Shown here: piece by piece, positions 6,270 to 7,112 of the stretch | Numbering within the stretch: the stretch's first letter is position 1 | How the letters are laid out: every line of letters starts with the position of its first letter | Assembly (NCBI GenBank): GCA_030592205.1 | Contig: JAUVKA010000211.1 | Coordinates: 1 to 7,112 of the forward strand | DNA from: Bacteroidota bacterium | GTDB taxonomy: Bacteria > Bacteroidota > Bacteroidia > Bacteroidales > UBA12481 | Direction: 5' to 3' | Length of the DNA: 7,112 nt | Notes under the pieces: generated by a model | What the model saw: only the letters and a program-made list of their open reading frames with translations | Told to the model about the DNA's origin: nothing | The model's database searches: none | Translations under genes and position numbers: made by a program

Positions 6270-6824
6270 TTATCGATATAATATCAAAAATAAAATAGGA
6301 ACAATAATTCCGGCGATGGTCCACAATGCGCCACGACGCTTTATGCTGTGTTTTCCTGATTTAATAATGAATAGTCCGGATATAGAAATAATAATCCAGG
6401 CTACACAGAAGATGTCGGAGAACCATTTCCACCATACACCCGGATTGTAGTGCAGGAAGTTTACCTGATTTAATATTGGCCTTTTATTAATTGTTTCCAA
6501 CAGACCTTCTCCTGTACTCATCTTAATGGTCAGGTTACCATTCTTGAGAAATACTTTAACCTGGTCATCTGTAGGGAAATAGAATTTTTTGTATTCCATC
6601 TTAATATCATATTCCGCCAGAAGGCCCTTGACCCAATCATCATTAACCATATCAGAATTGATTGGAGCAGGAACTTCCAGATCATAATGCTGAATTTTGT
6701 AATTGGGATTAAAGTCCCGAAGGTGGTTGAGGGCGATACCGGAAATAGCATAGATTATACTCAATCCAAAAAAGAAGTATCCCAGGTCGCGATGTAATAC
6801 GCGGTTTAATTTTCTAATATTCAT
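6270..6824 (-). CDS. PepSY-associated transmembrane helix protein
   Basis: The 184-residue membrane protein starts MNIRKLNRVLHRDLGYFF, the usual opening of PepSY-associated TM proteins in Bacteroidota. It has three predicted membrane segments: about 15-33 (GYFFFGLSIIYAISGIA), 136-154 (SDIFCVAWIIISISGLFII) and 166-182 (ALWTIAGIIVPILFLIL). Between the first two is a soluble domain of about 100 residues. Histidines at 11, 34 and 125 (LHRDLGY, ALNHLRDF, FLHYNPGVWW) lie near the membrane edges and recall haem- or metal-binding histidines in related PepSY_TM and ferric-reductase-like proteins; that role is inference. This is the short single-unit form, much smaller than the roughly 400-500-residue PepSY_TM proteins linked to siderophore receptors. 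It converges on fabI with 30 bp between stops. The ATG lies just after a strong terminator of the upstream gene, so its own promoter is not obvious. Confidence 0.85.
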   Translation of the reverse strand: MNIRKLNRVLHRDLGYFFFGLSIIYAISGIALNHLRDFNPNYKIQHYDLEVPAPINSDMVNDDWVKGLLAEYDIKMEYKKFYFPTDDQVKVFLKNGNLTIKMSTGEGLLETINKRPILNQVNFLHYNPGVWWKWFSDIFCVAWIIISISGLFIIKSGKHSIKRRGALWTIAGIIVPILFLILYR

Positions 6825-6830
6825 AATGTA

Positions 6831-6865
6831 AAAATAAAAAAAGGCCAGAGTAAAACTGACCTTTT
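6831..6865 (-). terminator. Rho-independent terminator of the right-edge minus-strand gene
   Basis: Read on the minus strand, AAAAGGTCAG (6865-6856), a 7-nt loop and CTGGCCTTTT (6848-6839) form a 10-bp stem with a single G-U wobble. It is followed by a run of seven Ts (6842-6836, partly in the stem), an A and four more Ts. It lies 16 nt after the stop codon of the gene at 6882-7112, as expected for its terminator. Its T-tract ends about 6 nt before the PepSY-TM start codon. The plus-strand side also has a broken T-rich stretch, but no plus-strand gene ends here. Confidence 0.85.
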
Positions 6866-6881
6866 GTATTTTGAAAGAGGA

Positions 6882-7112
6882 TTATTTTTTTTCTTCTAAA
6901 GCAAGGACTTCAACAGTGAAAAAGGAAAGATACTCTTTGCCGGTTTCAGCCAATTGCTCCCTGTAGTTCTTTATCTGTTTACGTGCAGCAGCATTTGGAT
7001 CTTCGGTTTCAGCTTCTTCAGCAAGGTCATGTCCGGGTTCACCCTTATGCTCTAATTCTTTTTCCTTAGTTTGTACGGTTTCTTCCAATTCTGCCTCCCA
7101 TTCAATCAAGAA
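6882..7112 (-). CDS. Unrecognised protein, charged C-terminal part only
   Basis: The frame is open from the right window edge to TAA (6884-6882), giving 76 C-terminal residues; the N-terminus lies outside. A TTG at 7109 could be read as a start, but the frame stays open through the edge, so a truncated longer gene is more likely. The visible part is very hydrophilic and Glu/Lys-rich (EWEAELEETVQTKEKELEHK, GHDLAEEAETEDPNAA) with helix-forming heptad-like stretches. It ends in a more hydrophobic tail, KEYLSFFTVEVLALEEKK. No catalytic motif, cysteine or transmembrane segment is seen in it. I do not recognise the family. It is followed by a strong terminator, so it is the last gene of its transcript and probably separate from the PepSY-TM gene downstream. 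Confidence 0.6.
   Translation of the reverse strand, partial: FLIEWEAELEETVQTKEKELEHKGEPGHDLAEEAETEDPNAAARKQIKNYREQLAETGKEYLSFFTVEVLALEEKK

Noticed and set aside
6265..6450. Plus-strand reading frame of 61 codons after fabI.
   Set aside because: It is antisense to the PepSY-TM gene, which has clear membrane segments and family motifs; the plus-strand peptide has none.
1..7112. CRISPR arrays, tRNA or rRNA genes, transposases, defence or toxin-antitoxin genes.
   Set aside because: Reading both strands I found no direct-repeat array, no tRNA-like cloverleaf, and no frame with motifs of such systems. The space is filled by recognisable core genes.

Overview
This window looks like ordinary core chromosome from a member of the Bacteroidota, probably Bacteroidales/Marinilabiliales-like, though the rank below phylum is a guess. 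Three things point there. The gene order bamD - Rpb6-type omega - coaBC - DUF4835 - recN is, from memory, typical of the phylum. TAnnTTTG-type -7 promoter boxes appear instead of sigma70 -10 boxes. Start codons lack usable Shine-Dalgarno sequences and sit in A/T-rich leaders. Base composition is moderately AT-rich throughout, and no coding region stands out as foreign.

Layout. Positions 1-294 (minus) hold the first 98 codons of a PLP-dependent alpha-oxoamine synthase/aminotransferase-family enzyme that runs off the left edge. It is divergent from the main operon, and the roughly 100-bp divergent region carries a promoter-like box for each direction. Positions 393-5324 (plus) form a tight five-gene run: bamD (outer-membrane assembly lipoprotein), rpoZ (omega/Rpb6), coaBC (coenzyme A synthesis), a DUF4835 secreted protein and recN (DNA break repair). 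Gaps are 20, 13, 3 and 9 bp, so these genes are very likely co-transcribed. After a 72-bp gap comes fabI (5397-6239, plus), the enoyl-ACP reductase of fatty-acid elongation.

fabI converges on a minus-strand gene for a small PepSY-associated transmembrane protein (6270-6824). The 30-bp junction, including the fabI stop codon, is occupied by a 28-bp near-perfect palindrome resembling dispersed palindromic repeats of other genomes. Upstream of the PepSY-TM gene, a strong Rho-independent terminator (6831-6865) ends a minus-strand gene that enters from the right edge (6882-7112). Only the charged C-terminus of that gene is visible, and I do not recognise it.

How the genes work together: the operon combines envelope assembly (BamD, possibly the DUF4835 protein), transcription (omega), CoA supply (CoaBC) and repair (RecN). 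fabI next door uses acyl-ACP, whose phosphopantetheine arm derives from CoA. I see no defence system, CRISPR array, transposase, tRNA or rRNA, and no convincing undescribed system. The observations worth a second look are small: the palindrome over the fabI stop, a possible leaderless bamD start, a terminator abutting the PepSY-TM start codon, and the uncharacterised DUF4835 gene inside an essential operon.
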